25,782 nt of DNA from Acidimicrobiia bacterium (GTDB lineage: Bacteria; Actinomycetota; Acidimicrobiia; Acidimicrobiales; Bin134), in the NCBI GenBank assembly GCA_009843565.1, contig VYDF01000163.1, positions 1 through 25,782 on the forward strand. Direction: 5' to 3'. The notes beneath the pieces were generated by a model that worked only from the letters and a program-made list of their open reading frames with translations, did no database searches and had not been told where the DNA came from. Of this stretch, positions 13,955 through 22,588 are shown piece after piece (position 1 is the first letter of the stretch; each line of letters begins with the position of its first letter). A program made the position numbers and the translations under genes.

Positions 13955-14332
13955 GTGGCCCAGAGCGTGATTGGCGAGGAACTGCAACCCTGCTCTTACG
14001 ATCCGCTAACCGGATGGTTCCGAGATGGATGCTGCAACACCGATACCGAAGACTTCGGCGTCCATACAGTGTGCGCGGTGCTGACCGAGGAGTTTCTGGA
14101 ATTCTCGGCCTCGGTCGGCAACGACTTGGCCGCGCCTCAACCCGAGATCGGCTTCGATGGGCTCAAGCCTGGTGATCGCTGGTGTCTGTGCGCCTCCCGC
14201 TGGGCTGAAGCACTCGAAGCGGGCGTGGCCCCTCCCGTCGTATTGGAAGCCACCCATGCCCGCACCCTCGAATGGGTCAGCCGCAAAGACCTCGAAGCCC
14301 ACCGCTACGAAGCGGCCGAAGGCACTCCCTGA
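13955..14332 (+). CDS. DUF2237 family protein
   Basis: The 125-aa protein matches DUF2237 nearly end to end: LQPCSYDPLTGWFRDGCC, HTVCAVLTEEFLEFSASVGNDL, FDGLKPGDRWCLCASRW and GVAPPVVLEATH are its conserved blocks. Several conserved cysteines (in PCSYD, GCC, TVCAV, WCLC) suggest metal or redox chemistry, but the family function is not known. GTG at 13955 gives the standard N-terminus. The gene has its own possible promoter and is convergent with fbiC, 28 bp away. Confidence 0.92.
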   Translation: MAQSVIGEELQPCSYDPLTGWFRDGCCNTDTEDFGVHTVCAVLTEEFLEFSASVGNDLAAPQPEIGFDGLKPGDRWCLCASRWAEALEAGVAPPVVLEATHARTLEWVSRKDLEAHRYEAAEGTP

Positions 14333-14360
14333 ACTCTGCTACGGACAGATTAAGGCCTGC

Positions 14361-16658
14361 TTACAGATCGACCCGGTCGTACAGCGTGGAGCGTTGGCGG
14401 AGGATGCGGCCTAGGGGGGTGCAGAGGGCGCGGAGGTCGTCTTCGGTGGCTTCTTGGCCGTGGGATGCGCCCGCGGCTCGGGAGATGTTCTCGTTGATGA
14501 GGGTGCCGCCCAGGTCGTTCACCCCGGCTTGGAGCATCTGGGCGGCGCCGGCCATGCCCAGCTTCACCCAGGATGCCTGGATGTTGTGAATCCAGCCGTG
14601 GTAGGCGATGCGGCCCACGGCGTGCATAAGCAGGGCCTCCCGGAAAGTGGGGCCCCGGCGGGACCGCTTCTGCAAATAAATGGGAGCGGCCATGTGCACG
14701 AAGGGCAGGGGTACGAACTCGGTGAACCCGCCGGTTTCCTTCTGGAGCTCACGGGTGCGCACCAGATGACGAGCCCAGTGGACCGGCTGCTCGACCGTGC
14801 CGAACATGATGGTCACGTTGGACCGCAGTCCGAGGCCGTGGGCGGTGCGGTGGGCCTCCAGCCACTCGCCGGTGTCGATCTTGTCGGGGCAGATCACCGC
14901 TCGGATCTCGTCGTCGAGGATCTCGGCGGCGGTGCCTGGCAGCGAGCGCAGCCCCGCGTCCATCAGGCGGCGGAGATAGTCGGCCAACGGCTCTTCCAGG
15001 CGCCGGGCCCCCTCGGTCACCTCAAGCGCGGTGAAGCCGTGGACATGGATGTCGGGCACCGCATCCTTCACCGCCCGGGTGACGTCGATGTAATAGTCGC
15101 CGTCGAAGTTGGGGTGGATGCCGCCCTGGAGACAGACCTCGGTAGCCCCGGCCTCGGCCGCTTCCACGGTGCGCTCGGCGATGTCGTCCAAGCTCAGCAG
15201 GTAAGGGTCGCCTCGCAGGTTGAGCGATAGCGGCCCCTTGGAGAAGCCGCAGAACCGGCACTTGAATGTGCACACGTTGGTGTAGTTGATGTTGCGGTTG
15301 GACACCCAGGTGACCTCGTCGCCCACCGCAGCCTGGCGAAGCTCGTCGGCCAGCGCGGCCACCGCTCGAACCTCGGGGCCCCGGGCCCCGAACAGGGTGA
15401 CGATCTCATCCACCCCGACCTCCTGGCCGGCCCGGACCCCGGCAAGCACCTCGCCTACCGCCCCTCCACCAGTAGCAGCAGCAGGGGTGCCATTGCTGGA
15501 TGGCTCAGCCAGCAGCATCGGCGGTGGGGCGTCGGCGCCGGAGTACCAGCCGCCGTCGTTGGGTCGCCCCAATCCTTCGGCGTCGCTGCGGTCGAGCACC
15601 GGGAATCGCATGTCGGCATCCAGCCATCGCTCGGAGTCGAGGGCGTGCTCGGGATAGATGGTCAACCTAGGGGCCAAGGCGAAACCTCTGTCCTCGGTGG
15701 CCTCCCGCAGGCGTTCGAGGGCCGGCCACGGGCGCTCGGGGTTCACGTGGTCGGCGGTTACCGGCGACACCCCTCCCCAGTCGTCGATGCCCGCGTCGAG
15801 AAGTCGGCCGAAGTCGTCGGAGAGATTGGGCGGAGCCTGAAGATGGATCTCCTCGGGCAAGATGAGGCGGGCGAGAGCGATGGCCTCGAGGTACTCGTCG
15901 CCATCACAGGGCGGCGCCGCGTGCATGGCCGTGCCCGGCTTGGGCAGGAAGTTCTGCACGATGACCTCTTGAATGTGGCCCCAGCGCCGGTGGGACTCGG
16001 CGATGGCCTCCAGAGCGTCGACCCGGTCGGCCCGAGTTTCGCCGATGCCCACCAGAATCCCGGTGGTGAACGGAATGGCCAGCTGGCCGGCGGCCTCAAG
16101 GGTGGCCAGACGCCGCTCCGGGGTCTTGTCGGGCGAACCCCGATGGCAGTCCAAGTCGGCCAGCGTCTCGAGCATCATCCCCTGCGATGGCGAGGTCTTG
16201 CGGAGCAGGGCCAGCTCTTCGGGATAGAGGGCACCGGCATTGGCGTGGGGGAGTAGGCCGGTCTTTTCCACCACGAGCCGGGTGGCATGGGCCAGATAGT
16301 CCACCGTGGAGGCGAAGCCGTGCTGAGTCAGCCACTTCTCAGCGTCGGGGTAGCGCAGCTCGGGGCGCTCGCCCAAGGTGAACAGCGCCTCGTGACAGCC
16401 GGCAGCCGCTCCCGATTCGGCAATGGCCAGCACCTCGTGATCGCTGAGATAGGGCGACTCCAACCGGGCGGGCGGCTGGGCGAACGTGCAATAGCCGCAC
16501 TTGTCCCGGCACAGCATGGTGAGGGGAATGAAAACTTTGGGGGAATAGGTGACCCGAGTGCCATGCACCCGATCCCGAATGGCCCGAGCCTCAGCCATCA
16601 ACTCGGCCAGGTCCAGCGCCAACAAGTCTTGGCTCGTTGGCGCAGCCGAAATTGTCAC
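14361..16658 (-). CDS. fbiC: FO synthase, fused CofG-CofH (coenzyme F420 biosynthesis)
   Basis: The 765-aa protein makes 7,8-didemethyl-8-hydroxy-5-deazariboflavin (FO), the F420 chromophore, from a pyrimidine intermediate and tyrosine. It has two radical SAM halves. The N-terminal CofG half has C50-x3-C54-x2-C57 (CRDKCGYC) and TGILVGIGETRADR. The C-terminal CofH half has a second CTFKCRFC cluster near residues 460-470, after NRNINYTN, and EVCLQGGIHP. A low-complexity linker joins them around 390-410. The fused form is typical of actinobacteria. GTG at 16658 overlaps the tal stop by GTGA, so translation is coupled to the pentose phosphate genes upstream. No other F420 genes are in the window. 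Confidence 0.95.
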   Translation of the reverse strand: MTISAAPTSQDLLALDLAELMAEARAIRDRVHGTRVTYSPKVFIPLTMLCRDKCGYCTFAQPPARLESPYLSDHEVLAIAESGAAAGCHEALFTLGERPELRYPDAEKWLTQHGFASTVDYLAHATRLVVEKTGLLPHANAGALYPEELALLRKTSPSQGMMLETLADLDCHRGSPDKTPERRLATLEAAGQLAIPFTTGILVGIGETRADRVDALEAIAESHRRWGHIQEVIVQNFLPKPGTAMHAAPPCDGDEYLEAIALARLILPEEIHLQAPPNLSDDFGRLLDAGIDDWGGVSPVTADHVNPERPWPALERLREATEDRGFALAPRLTIYPEHALDSERWLDADMRFPVLDRSDAEGLGRPNDGGWYSGADAPPPMLLAEPSSNGTPAAATGGGAVGEVLAGVRAGQEVGVDEIVTLFGARGPEVRAVAALADELRQAAVGDEVTWVSNRNINYTNVCTFKCRFCGFSKGPLSLNLRGDPYLLSLDDIAERTVEAAEAGATEVCLQGGIHPNFDGDYYIDVTRAVKDAVPDIHVHGFTALEVTEGARRLEEPLADYLRRLMDAGLRSLPGTAAEILDDEIRAVICPDKIDTGEWLEAHRTAHGLGLRSNVTIMFGTVEQPVHWARHLVRTRELQKETGGFTEFVPLPFVHMAAPIYLQKRSRRGPTFREALLMHAVGRIAYHGWIHNIQASWVKLGMAGAAQMLQAGVNDLGGTLINENISRAAGASHGQEATEDDLRALCTPLGRILRQRSTLYDRVDL

Positions 16659-17797
16659 CGAGCGCCTTCCATCAGGTCAGAGCCCACGGATTCAGTGCGA
16701 GTGTTCTCCATCAACCGATCGGCCGTGGTGGTCAAGCTTTCCAGCAGGTCGTCGAATGACTTCACGAACGCCGATACCCCTTCGTCCTCCAGCCGGTCGG
16801 CCACGGCTTCCAAATCCACGCCGACATCGGTGACTCTATCCAGAATCGATTGGGCGGCGTCGGGGTCGGCATCCACGGTCCGGGCCAGCGTCCCGTGGTC
16901 GGTAAACGCCTCCAAGGTGGCATCAGGCAACGTGTTCACGGTGTTGGGCCCGATGAGCTGGTCGACATAGAGGGTGTCAGGATAAGCCGGGTTCTTGGTG
17001 GAAGTAGAAGCCCACAGAGGTCTTTGCACCCGAGCCCCCCGAGCGGCCAGAGCCTCCCAGCGAGGTCCGGTGAACTTCTCGGTGAACAGTTTGTAGGCCA
17101 CATGGCCCTGGGCCACCGCCGTTTGACCTCGCAAGGCCAGCGCCTGCGGTGTGCCTATGGCCTCCAAGCGTCGATCCACCTCGGTGTCGGTGCGGCTGAT
17201 GAAGAACGAGGCCACTCCCGACACCGACGACAGGTCGCCCTCGCAGGCCTCCAACCCGGAGATATAGGCCTCGATGACCTCGGCGTAGCGGGATACCGAG
17301 AACAACAGGGTCACATTGACGCTTCGGCCCTCGGCGGTCATGGCTTGGATGGCGGGCAGTCCCTCAGCGGTGCCGGGAATCTTTACGTAGAGATTGGGAA
17401 GGTTGACGCGCTGATTGAGAGCCCGGGCCGCGGCCAGAGTGTTTTCGGTGTCACGAGCCAGCTTGGGGTCGACCTCCACCGAGACGAAGCCGTCGATGCC
17501 GTCGCTGCCCTCGTGCACGGGGGCGAGCACGTCGAGCGCGCCGACGATATCGGTGAGCACAAGTTCCCAATAGGCGTCAGCCACACTCATGCCACTGGCC
17601 AGAAGCCCGGCGAATTGCTCGTCGTATTCGTTGCCCGAGGTCATGGCCTTTTGGAAGATGCTGGGGTTGGAAGTAAGCCCCCGCACCCCCCGATCGACCC
17701 AGCGGGCCAGCTCGCCGTCGTTGATCCACTCTCGGCGCAGGTTGTCGAGCCACGGACTCTGTCCGTAGTGGTGATACAAGTCGTGGAGACTGGTCAT
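16655..17797 (-). CDS. tal: Transaldolase
   Basis: The 380-aa enzyme transfers a dihydroxyacetone unit between sugar phosphates in the non-oxidative pentose phosphate pathway. The Schiff-base lysine is K139 in NLYVKIPGT. Other family blocks are GVRGLTSNPSIFQKAM near the N-terminus, FVSVEVDP, SVNVTLLFS, VASFFISRTDTEVDR and PLWASTSTKNPAYPDTLYV. Length fits the actinobacterial/cyanobacterial Tal class. ATG at 17797 has GAGGAG about 9 bp upstream, formed by the last codons of tkt, so tkt-tal are coupled. Confidence 0.95.
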   Translation of the reverse strand: MTSLHDLYHHYGQSPWLDNLRREWINDGELARWVDRGVRGLTSNPSIFQKAMTSGNEYDEQFAGLLASGMSVADAYWELVLTDIVGALDVLAPVHEGSDGIDGFVSVEVDPKLARDTENTLAAARALNQRVNLPNLYVKIPGTAEGLPAIQAMTAEGRSVNVTLLFSVSRYAEVIEAYISGLEACEGDLSSVSGVASFFISRTDTEVDRRLEAIGTPQALALRGQTAVAQGHVAYKLFTEKFTGPRWEALAARGARVQRPLWASTSTKNPAYPDTLYVDQLIGPNTVNTLPDATLEAFTDHGTLARTVDADPDAAQSILDRVTDVGVDLEAVADRLEDEGVSAFVKSFDDLLESLTTTADRLMENTRTESVGSDLMEGAR

Positions 17798-17802
17798 GGT
17801 GG

Positions 17803-19776
17803 TTACTCCTCACTCTTGATCAGCGATGCGGCCTGGGCAGCAACGTTGGACGGGTTCATGCCCAGCTTGTCCAACACCACCGACCCTGGTGCCGACGCCC
17901 CGAACCGGTCGATACCCACCGGCTGGTCCACCCACCGCTCCCAGCCCAGGGTCACACCCGCTTCCACCGACAACTTGGGCACTCCCGGCAACAGCACGCT
18001 CGCCTGGTAGACCGGGTCTTGGTTGGAGAACAGCTCCCAGCAGGGCATGGACACCACTCGAGCCGCGGTGCCTTGCTCACCAAGGGCGGCAGCAGCGTCC
18101 ACGCACACCGACACCTCGCTACCCGTGCCCACCAGGATCACGTCGGGATCGAGGCAGTCCACCAGGGTGTAGGCACCTTGAGCCACTCCGTCGGCCGTCG
18201 CGGTTCCCTCCAGGGTGGGCACGTTCTGTCGGGTCAGGATCATGGCGCTGGGGCCATCCAGATCGACAGCCAACCGCCATGCCTGAGCCACCTCATTGCC
18301 GTCGGCTGGGCGGAACACCCGCAAGCCGGGAATGGCCCGCAGAGACATGACGTGCTCGATCGGCTGGTGGGTGGGGCCATCCTCGCCGACACCCACGGAA
18401 TCGTGGCTCCACACGAAGATGCTGTGGGCTTCCGACAGTGCGGCCAAACGGACCGCGGGCCGCATGTAGTCGCTGAACACCAGGAAGGTTCCGCCCACCG
18501 GCAGCAATCCGCCGTGCAGGGCTGCTCCGTTCAGCACCGCACCCATGGCATGCTCCCGAATGCCGAAGTACAGCTGTCGGCCGGATGGATGTGCCGAATT
18601 GAGTGGGTCGGCGTCGGTGAGACTGGTGCCGGTGTTGCCGGTGAGGTCGGCCCCTCCCGCCACCAAGCCAGGGACGACGTCGGCCATGGCATTGAGACAA
18701 GCAGAGCTGGCCTTCCGGGTGGCAACCGACTCGCCTGCCGGCCACGACGGCAGCTTGTTCTCCCAGCCCGGCAGACCCCGACCGGACAAGCAGGCCTCAT
18801 ACTCCGAGCGCACAGGACCTAGAGCCTCCACCCGCTGCTGCCAAACCAACCGCTCCGCACCACCTTGGCGACCAGCGGCCTGATAGGCGTGTCGTACCTC
18901 GTCGGGCACATAGAAGGACTTGTCGGCAGGCAGGCCCATCACCGCCTTGGTGGCCGCGATCTCATCGTCGAACAGCGAGTAGCCGTGGGCCTCGTGGTTA
19001 TCGGTCTGGCCCGGGGAGGGATAGGCGACATGGCTGCGGACGATGACCATCGACGGAGCGTCGTCAACCGCCATAGCCGCTCTGATTCCTGCCTCAAGGG
19101 CATCGAGATCCTCGGCGGCCTCCCCCAGGTTCACGACATGCCAGCCGTAGGCCTCGAATCGCTGGGCCGCGTTGTCAGACAAAGACAGCTCGGTCGGTCC
19201 GTCGATGGTGATCCGGTTGTCGTCGTAGAAGCAGACCAGCCGGTCCAAGCGCTGATGTCCGGCCAGCGAGGCGGACTCATGGCTGATCCCCTCGGAAAGA
19301 TCGCCGTCGCTGCACAGCGCGAACACCCGATGGTCGCAGACGTCGGCGCCAAATCGCCGGCGCAGCCAACGCTCGGCCATGGCCATCCCCACCGCATTGG
19401 CAATCCCTTGGCCCAGCGGCCCGGTCGTAACCTCTACGCCCGCGGTGTGGCCGACCTCAGGATGTCCGGGGGTGCGGCTTCCCCACTGGCGAAAGTCCCG
19501 CAGGTCGTCGAGGGTCAGTCCCTGCCCGGTCAGGTGGAGCATCGAGTAGAGCAATATGGAGGCGTGGCCGGCGCTGAGCACGAACCGGTCACGATCGGGC
19601 CAAGCCGGGTCGTCGGCGTCGTAGCGCATGATGCGGGTCCAAAGCACATGGGCCAACGGCGCCATGGCCATGGCCGTCCCCTGATGCCCGGAGCGGGCTT
19701 GGTGGGGGGCATCCATAGCCAGGCCACGGATGACGCTGATGCCTTGGGGCTCGAGAGCGGCGGGGAACGCGGGCAT
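17803..19776 (-). CDS. tkt: Transketolase
   Basis: The 657-aa thiamine-diphosphate enzyme moves two-carbon units between sugar phosphates. Recognisable blocks are SGHQGTAMAMAPLAHVLW, DRFVLSAGHASILLYSMLHL, TGPLGQGIANAVG, the cofactor-binding CSDGDLSEGISHE, the catalytic Glu in GIREHAMG, and GGTFLVFSDYMRPAVRLAAL. The usual SGHPGTPM is SGHQGTAM here. ATG at 19776 has AAAGGA about 11 bp upstream, and a perfect 12-bp palindrome fills the space between. It heads the tkt-tal-fbiC operon. The spacing to the upstream FIST gene (44 bp) holds repeats and a short ORF. Confidence 0.95.
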   Translation of the reverse strand: MPAFPAALEPQGISVIRGLAMDAPHQARSGHQGTAMAMAPLAHVLWTRIMRYDADDPAWPDRDRFVLSAGHASILLYSMLHLTGQGLTLDDLRDFRQWGSRTPGHPEVGHTAGVEVTTGPLGQGIANAVGMAMAERWLRRRFGADVCDHRVFALCSDGDLSEGISHESASLAGHQRLDRLVCFYDDNRITIDGPTELSLSDNAAQRFEAYGWHVVNLGEAAEDLDALEAGIRAAMAVDDAPSMVIVRSHVAYPSPGQTDNHEAHGYSLFDDEIAATKAVMGLPADKSFYVPDEVRHAYQAAGRQGGAERLVWQQRVEALGPVRSEYEACLSGRGLPGWENKLPSWPAGESVATRKASSACLNAMADVVPGLVAGGADLTGNTGTSLTDADPLNSAHPSGRQLYFGIREHAMGAVLNGAALHGGLLPVGGTFLVFSDYMRPAVRLAALSEAHSIFVWSHDSVGVGEDGPTHQPIEHVMSLRAIPGLRVFRPADGNEVAQAWRLAVDLDGPSAMILTRQNVPTLEGTATADGVAQGAYTLVDCLDPDVILVGTGSEVSVCVDAAAALGEQGTAARVVSMPCWELFSNQDPVYQASVLLPGVPKLSVEAGVTLGWERWVDQPVGIDRFGASAPGSVVLDKLGMNPSNVAAQAASLIKSEE

Positions 19777-19777
19777 A

Positions 19778-19789
19778 GATCGGCCGATC
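19778..19789. repeat. Perfect 12-bp palindrome before the tkt start
   Basis: GATCGGCCGATC sits between the tkt ribosome binding site and its ATG. It could be an operator or an RNA hairpin affecting initiation; palindromes of this length also occur by chance. Confidence 0.4.
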
Positions 19790-19797
19790 CTTTCAGA

Positions 19798-19828
19798 TGG
19801 TCATGGGAAGAGTCGCGTGGTCATGGAA
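19798..19828. repeat. Direct repeat TGGTCATGGRA, 20-bp period, before tkt
   Basis: TGGTCATGGGA (19798-19808) and TGGTCATGGAA (19818-19828) are exactly 20 bp apart, part of a roughly 20-bp imperfect tandem duplication at the end of the FIST gene. On the minus strand they frame a 7-codon ORF (19824-19801) whose ATG overlaps the FIST stop as ATGA. Confidence 0.35.
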
Positions 19829-20936
19829 ACAGCACCACCGAAGCGGTAAAGCCGTGGAGGAAATTGTGGCCACCTATGGGCCCGAGTTCGCCGGCACAGA
19901 ACATTCCGGCTACCGGCGCCCTCTCCAAGGCCTCGTGTACCACGGCGGCGTCGTGATCGGGGCCTTCGAATAGGTGGGTGCCCCGGCCATTGCAGGTGAA
20001 TACCAGGGCTGACCCGGCCGAAGCGTCGGCCATCAGCTCTCGCAGGTCTTCATCGGCGGTAGCCGCGTCCCGCACTTGGAACTGGACGGTGGTGCCCACC
20101 TGCACCGAATCGCCCACCGCCAACGCGCCACTCTCCTCATCGGCGCCGATCAGCCCCCGAATCAAGAAGTCGCCCCGGTGGAATTCCGATTTGTGCTCAT
20201 CGATGACTATTCCGATATGGAGTCCTCTAGACACCAGGGCTCGGTCGGCCTCATCCAACGCCAGCAGGGTCTCCCGCAAGCGGTCTACTGCCGGTCGACC
20301 TCCCATCTCAGACACAATGTTGTCCTCGGATTTGGTCACGGTGAATGGCTGGCCGATGGGACGGCAGCCCTGAGAGACAACGGTGCGAACCTCGACCTCC
20401 GGATCAAGGATGACGCCAACCGCCCCGTCGTCGTATACCTGGTGACCCAAGACCAGGCGGTTGCCCCCCGGCCGGCCGGAGGCAGAAGCCAGACCTCCGA
20501 CCACTGTCATGGCCGGTCCCGCCTTCAACAGGGCTTCACTGGGAAATGTGAACGGGTCGGGAAGCACCAGCAGGGTTCCCTCAGCATCGACGGGAATCCC
20601 GCCCACTGCCCAGCCGTCGGGGCCGCGGACGGCCTCGAGTCGCACCGGTCGAGCTGGGCACTGGGCCGCAGCCCAAAGGGAGACAGCCGGGCGCTCCTCC
20701 ACCTCGAGAGGGCCGCCGATCACCGATACCGCGGTGGCGCCGATGAGAGCCGCCGGGGTCAGAACCTGGTGGATGGCATCGGTGATTTCGTTGATCGCGT
20801 CGCGATGGGAGGCCGATGTGAACAGCACGGCCAAGTCGGGGGAGGGTCCCACCGCTTCGAGGATCTCGCCGATTACCTCACCAGCGGCGTCAGCCGAGTC
20901 GGGATGCTCGGACAAAGCGGCCCCATACCTGCTCAC
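19821..20936 (-). CDS. FIST domain protein (FIST_N plus FIST_C)
   Basis: A 371-aa protein with both FIST halves, a predicted small-ligand sensory module found in signal-transduction proteins. The C-terminal block is clear: GSALVFTCNGRGTHLF, PDHDAAVVHEAL, PVAGMFCAGELGPIGG, NFLHGFTASVVLF. The N-terminal half has ALIGATAVSVIGG and VGGLASASG. There is no output domain, so it probably acts with a partner or as a stand-alone binding protein. I chose GTG at 20936 because a -10 box TAGCGT lies 7 bp upstream; the GTG at 20945 would overlap that box. Confidence 0.85.
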   Translation of the reverse strand: MSRYGAALSEHPDSADAAGEVIGEILEAVGPSPDLAVLFTSASHRDAINEITDAIHQVLTPAALIGATAVSVIGGPLEVEERPAVSLWAAAQCPARPVRLEAVRGPDGWAVGGIPVDAEGTLLVLPDPFTFPSEALLKAGPAMTVVGGLASASGRPGGNRLVLGHQVYDDGAVGVILDPEVEVRTVVSQGCRPIGQPFTVTKSEDNIVSEMGGRPAVDRLRETLLALDEADRALVSRGLHIGIVIDEHKSEFHRGDFLIRGLIGADEESGALAVGDSVQVGTTVQFQVRDAATADEDLRELMADASAGSALVFTCNGRGTHLFEGPDHDAAVVHEALERAPVAGMFCAGELGPIGGHNFLHGFTASVVLFP

Positions 20937-20943
20937 TCTCCGC

Positions 20944-20949
20944 ACGCTA
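20944..20949 (-). promoter_or_regulatory. -10 box for the FIST gene
   Basis: TAGCGT on the minus strand ends 7 bp before GTG 20936; the same hexamer and a similar spacing occur before pyk. Confidence 0.4.
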
Positions 20950-21024
20950 CCCGCGGTCGGGCACCAGCGAATGGATCATTTACTATTTCCGGTCGGCCCG
21001 TCGGCCAGAAGGAAAAATAGGGGC

Positions 21025-21777
21025 CTAAACCGGGACTGAAGTGGCGGAACGAGCGGCCAGAGCATCCACGTCAGCATGGCGAATCCGGGCCAAGCCCAAG
21101 CGGCTGGCCACGCTGATGAACCACCAGCCCAGGTCGAATTGGTACCAGCGGCGGGCGAAGCGAGCTGATGTCGGAGCGGCGTGGTGGTTGTTGTGGTAGC
21201 CCTCGCCGCAGGTCAGCCAGGCCAGCCAGGTGACATTGGTGGCACTGTTGTCAAATGGGCGGCGCCCAAAGGTATGGGCCACACCGTTCACGGAGCCGCC
21301 CAAGCCGATATAGCCCACGGTATGGACCACGACGGCCACTATGCCGGGAACCCAGCCCAGCCACCACACCAAGATGGCGACTCCCAAGACCAACCCGACG
21401 ATCCCGCGGTTTAGCAGCAATCGGTCAGGCACGGTGACTGGGATGTCCTTGGCGTAGCGCTCGGTGGTTTGGGGATCACGGGCCGATCGCCGATAGAGGG
21501 CGGCATTGGTGAGCTGCACCCGCAGCCAACCCAACCGGGCCGGGGAGTGAGGATCTTCGGGGGCATCGGTGAACGCATGGTGCTTGCGGTGGACCGCAGC
21601 CCACTGTCGAGCGGAGATTCCGGTCGACATCCACAAGAACACCTTGAAGATGCTGCGAAGCGCGGGGTGAAGCTGCACCGCCTTGTGGGCCAAATCACGG
21701 TGCAGATACACCGTTGTAGCCAGATTGGCCAGCTGGGTGAGGGCGAGTCCCACGACTATCGCGATCACTATCTGCAC
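21025..21777 (-). CDS. Membrane fatty acid (acyl-CoA) desaturase
   Basis: A 250-aa integral membrane di-iron desaturase. The three histidine boxes are present: H26-RDLA-H31, H63-RK-HH67 and HNNHH near residue 193. Hydrophobic segments at the N-terminus (IVIAIVVGLALTQLANLA) and in the middle (GIVGLVLGVAILVWWLG) fit two membrane hairpins. The family introduces a double bond into acyl chains, mostly at delta-9, and adjusts membrane fluidity; position is inferred, not shown. GTG at 21777 has AGGAG 8 bp upstream. It is followed by the FIST gene after 88 bp, which has its own promoter. Confidence 0.9.
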   Translation of the reverse strand: MQIVIAIVVGLALTQLANLATTVYLHRDLAHKAVQLHPALRSIFKVFLWMSTGISARQWAAVHRKHHAFTDAPEDPHSPARLGWLRVQLTNAALYRRSARDPQTTERYAKDIPVTVPDRLLLNRGIVGLVLGVAILVWWLGWVPGIVAVVVHTVGYIGLGGSVNGVAHTFGRRPFDNSATNVTWLAWLTCGEGYHNNHHAAPTSARFARRWYQFDLGWWFISVASRLGLARIRHADVDALAARSATSVPV

Positions 21778-21929
21778 AGCTTGAACTCCTAATGAGTCAT
21801 GACTGGTGGGTCATGTCTGGCCGCCGACTCTGACAACCACGGGTGTGACCTTAGATGACAGGCGGAGGTTACATACCATAACTGCCTGGTGCCGCTGCCG
21901 TCGGAGTGGGGGAGGACAGAACAGGCCGA

Positions 21930-21935
21930 TAGCTT
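21930..21935 (+). promoter_or_regulatory. -10 box for the acyl-CoA synthetase operon
   Basis: TAGCTT ends 8 bp before ATG 21944. No ribosome binding site is visible, in keeping with a leaderless mRNA. Confidence 0.4.
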
Positions 21936-21943
21936 GTTCGGAA

Positions 21944-22588
21944 ATGGGGGTGTTGTCGGAATTCGAGTCGAAGCGGCTTCTGGCCCGCCACGGAGTTGTG
22001 GTGAGCCGAGACAAGCTGGCTCGATCTGCCGATGAAGCGGTGGCCGCGGCTTCAGAGATCGGCGGCCCGGTGGCCGTGAAGCTGTGCGGCCCTTCGCTGG
22101 CCCACAAGAGCGAGCGGGGGCTGGTGCGATTGGGCCTCGACGGACACGATGCGGTGCGGCTCGCGGCAGAAGACCTGCTGGCCGCGGCCACAACCGACGA
22201 CGGCGAGGTGGCCGTGCTGGTGTCGGAGATGGTGGCCGGACATCGGGAGCTCATCGCCGGCGTCGCGGTTACCGAGCAATTCGGCGCCGCGCTCATGCTC
22301 GGCTTGGGCGGCGTGCTGGCCGAGGCAATCGGGGAAGCGGTGTTCCGACTGCTTCCGGTAAGTGAGGCCGACTGCGAGGACATGATCGACGACCTGGGGA
22401 TTTCTCCTCTGCTGGGCTCGATGCGGGGAGAACCGGCGGTGGATCGGGATGCGTTGACCGCCACACTGCTGGGCGTGGCCGAAGCGGCGGGAGAAGACGG
22501 CGTCCAGGCTATTGACGTCAACCCCCTCATCATTCGCGACGGCCAACCGGTGGCGGTGGACGCCCTGGTAGTGGTGAGCAGCTCATGA
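21944..22588 (+). CDS. ADP-forming acyl-CoA synthetase, beta (ATP-grasp) subunit
   Basis: The 214-aa protein is an ATP-grasp domain of the succinyl-CoA synthetase superfamily. Visible blocks are FESKRLLARHGV at the N-terminus, GPVAVKLCGPSLAHKSERG for nucleotide binding (the usual HKSDVGGV is HKSERGLV), MLGLGGVLAEAIG and the C-terminal IDVNPLIIRDG. With the alpha subunit it would interconvert acyl-CoA, ADP and phosphate with the free acid, CoA and ATP. ATG at 21944 was chosen by homology and the -10 box 8 bp upstream; the frame is open to 21806 without similarity. It overlaps the alpha gene by ATGA. Confidence 0.88.
   Translation: MGVLSEFESKRLLARHGVVVSRDKLARSADEAVAAASEIGGPVAVKLCGPSLAHKSERGLVRLGLDGHDAVRLAAEDLLAAATTDDGEVAVLVSEMVAGHRELIAGVAVTEQFGAALMLGLGGVLAEAIGEAVFRLLPVSEADCEDMIDDLGISPLLGSMRGEPAVDRDALTATLLGVAEAAGEDGVQAIDVNPLIIRDGQPVAVDALVVVSSS

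Noticed and set aside
20950..21024. Intrinsic terminator after the desaturase gene
   Set aside because: Only a 4-bp GGCC stem is formed near 20990-21010 and no T-run follows on the minus strand.
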